This document shows, piece by piece, positions 4,936 to 5,643 of a stretch of 5,643 nt of DNA (within the stretch, counting starts at the first letter, position 1; each line of letters begins with the position of its first letter). The stretch covers positions 1 to 5,643 of the forward strand of contig JASHSO010000237.1 of the NCBI GenBank assembly GCA_030038715.1, in the 5' to 3' direction. The translations under genes and the position numbers were made by a program. This DNA is from Streptosporangiaceae bacterium. Lineage in GTDB: Bacteria; Actinomycetota; Actinomycetes; Streptosporangiales; Streptosporangiaceae. Under the pieces are notes generated by a model. It saw nothing but the letters and a program-made list of their open reading frames with translations, searched no databases and was not told the DNA's origin.

Positions 4936-5643
4936 CCTGCTGGCCACCGGGCCGACGCAAGACGTCGCCGGCGTGGTGGGCGCGGCGCCCCGGGCGCGCG
5001 GGTGGCTGCGTACGCTGGAGATCACCATTCCCGGCACGGTCCTGGTGGTGCTGCTCTTCTTCTGCTTTATCTGGCCGGACCTGTACCACATACCTAGCCC
5101 GACCAACGGGTCACTGCTCCAGGTCAACCTGCCGCTCTGGTCGCCCGGGCACATCCTCGGCACCGACTCCATCGGCGACGACATCATGTCCAGGATCCTT
5201 TACGGCGGCCGCGTGTCCTTCGAGGTCGCGGCGGCTGTCCAGGCCATAGGCCTGGTGGTCGGGGGTACGTTCGGCATGGTCGCCGCATATCGCGGCGGCT
5301 GGACCGAGGCGGTCATGATGCGGATCCTGGACATCTTCATCGCCTTCCCGTCACTGGTGCTCGTGCTGGCAATCGCCGACAGCCTCGGCCCGAGCGAGCG
5401 GAACGTGATCTGGGCGCTGTCGGCGTTCAGCGTCCCGGCCTTTGCCAGGGTGGCCAGGGCCGCCACGCTGCAACTGCGGGACCAGCCATTTGTCGTAGCG
5501 GCACGGCTGTCCGGCACCAGGACCTGGCGGATCATGCTGCAGCACCTCGCGCCAAACATGGCGCCACAGCTGCTGACCTTCAGCCTGCTCGGCGCGAGCC
5601 TGACGATCATCCTAGAAGGCGCACTGGACTTCCTCGGTTATGG
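4916..5643 (+). CDS. ABC transporter permease, DppC/OppC type, 3'-truncated
   Basis: This is the second membrane subunit of the importer. 242 complete codons are present without a stop before the window ends; family members are about 290-300 residues, so roughly 50 are missing. ATG 4916 has AAGGA 6 nt upstream. A cytoplasmic N-terminus (1-35) is followed by a first membrane segment (about 36-54) and the OppC-type motif LGTDSIGDDIMSRILYGGRV (81-100). The usual form is GTDxxGRD, so Asp89 replaces a normally conserved Arg. Further membrane segments lie at about 103-124, 139-155 and 165-182. The EAA loop VVAARLSGTRTWRIMLQHLA (193-212) provides the ATPase contact, and the LDFLGY ending (237-242) matches the family's LSFLGLG signature. 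It overlaps the DppB-type gene by 20 bp and would pair with it as a heterodimer. The downstream ATPase genes expected for this class lie outside the window. Confidence 0.93.
   Translation, partial: MSVPAADLLATGPTQDVAGVVGAAPRARGWLRTLEITIPGTVLVVLLFFCFIWPDLYHIPSPTNGSLLQVNLPLWSPGHILGTDSIGDDIMSRILYGGRVSFEVAAAVQAIGLVVGGTFGMVAAYRGGWTEAVMMRILDIFIAFPSLVLVLAIADSLGPSERNVIWALSAFSVPAFARVARAATLQLRDQPFVVAARLSGTRTWRIMLQHLAPNMAPQLLTFSLLGASLTIILEGALDFLGY

Noticed and set aside
4161..5249. Open frame of 362 codons on the plus strand overlapping both permease genes
   Set aside because: It is a frame-shifted reading of the two permeases, rich in Arg, Pro and His, with no membrane segments or family motifs.

Overview
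The window reads as a fragment of a high-GC actinobacterial chromosome, probably a soil actinomycete. Codon third positions are mostly G or C, GTG and TTG starts occur, and the binding protein carries an actinobacterial-style lipoprotein signal. I cannot place it to genus from sequence alone.

Layout. Positions 1-829 (+) hold the 3' part of an ACMSD-like amidohydrolase/decarboxylase (amidohydrolase_2 family). It converges, across 49 bp, on an IclR-family regulator at 879-1808 (-). About 450 bp without a convincing gene (1809-2261) separates the regulator from a divergent (+) operon. That operon has a lipoprotein solute-binding protein of the dipeptide/oligopeptide/nickel class (2262-3884), a DppB/OppB-type permease (3904-4935), and a DppC/OppC-type permease that starts inside the previous gene (4916) and runs off the window end. 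The ATPase genes usual for this transporter class would be expected just downstream and are not visible.

How it may work together. The binding protein and two permeases form the extracytoplasmic and membrane parts of an ABC importer. The IclR protein is the natural candidate regulator of the divergent promoters, and the ACMSD-like enzyme could act on an imported or derived small carboxylic or aromatic compound. The substrate is not readable from the sequence, and the link between enzyme and transporter is inference from proximity.

The main non-coding content is in the divergent intergenic region: two interleaved inverted repeats beside a possible regulator promoter (1875-1910), adjoining short palindromes (1956-1970), an exact 11-bp tandem duplication (2019-2042), and a 19-bp inverted repeat CAGTGA-N7-TCACTG (2145-2163). 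No mobile element, CRISPR array, tRNA or rRNA was recognised. I see no clearly new system. The most useful leads are the candidate operators, a 15-bp tandem repeat that builds the tail of the IclR protein, and unusual residues in the transporter proteins.
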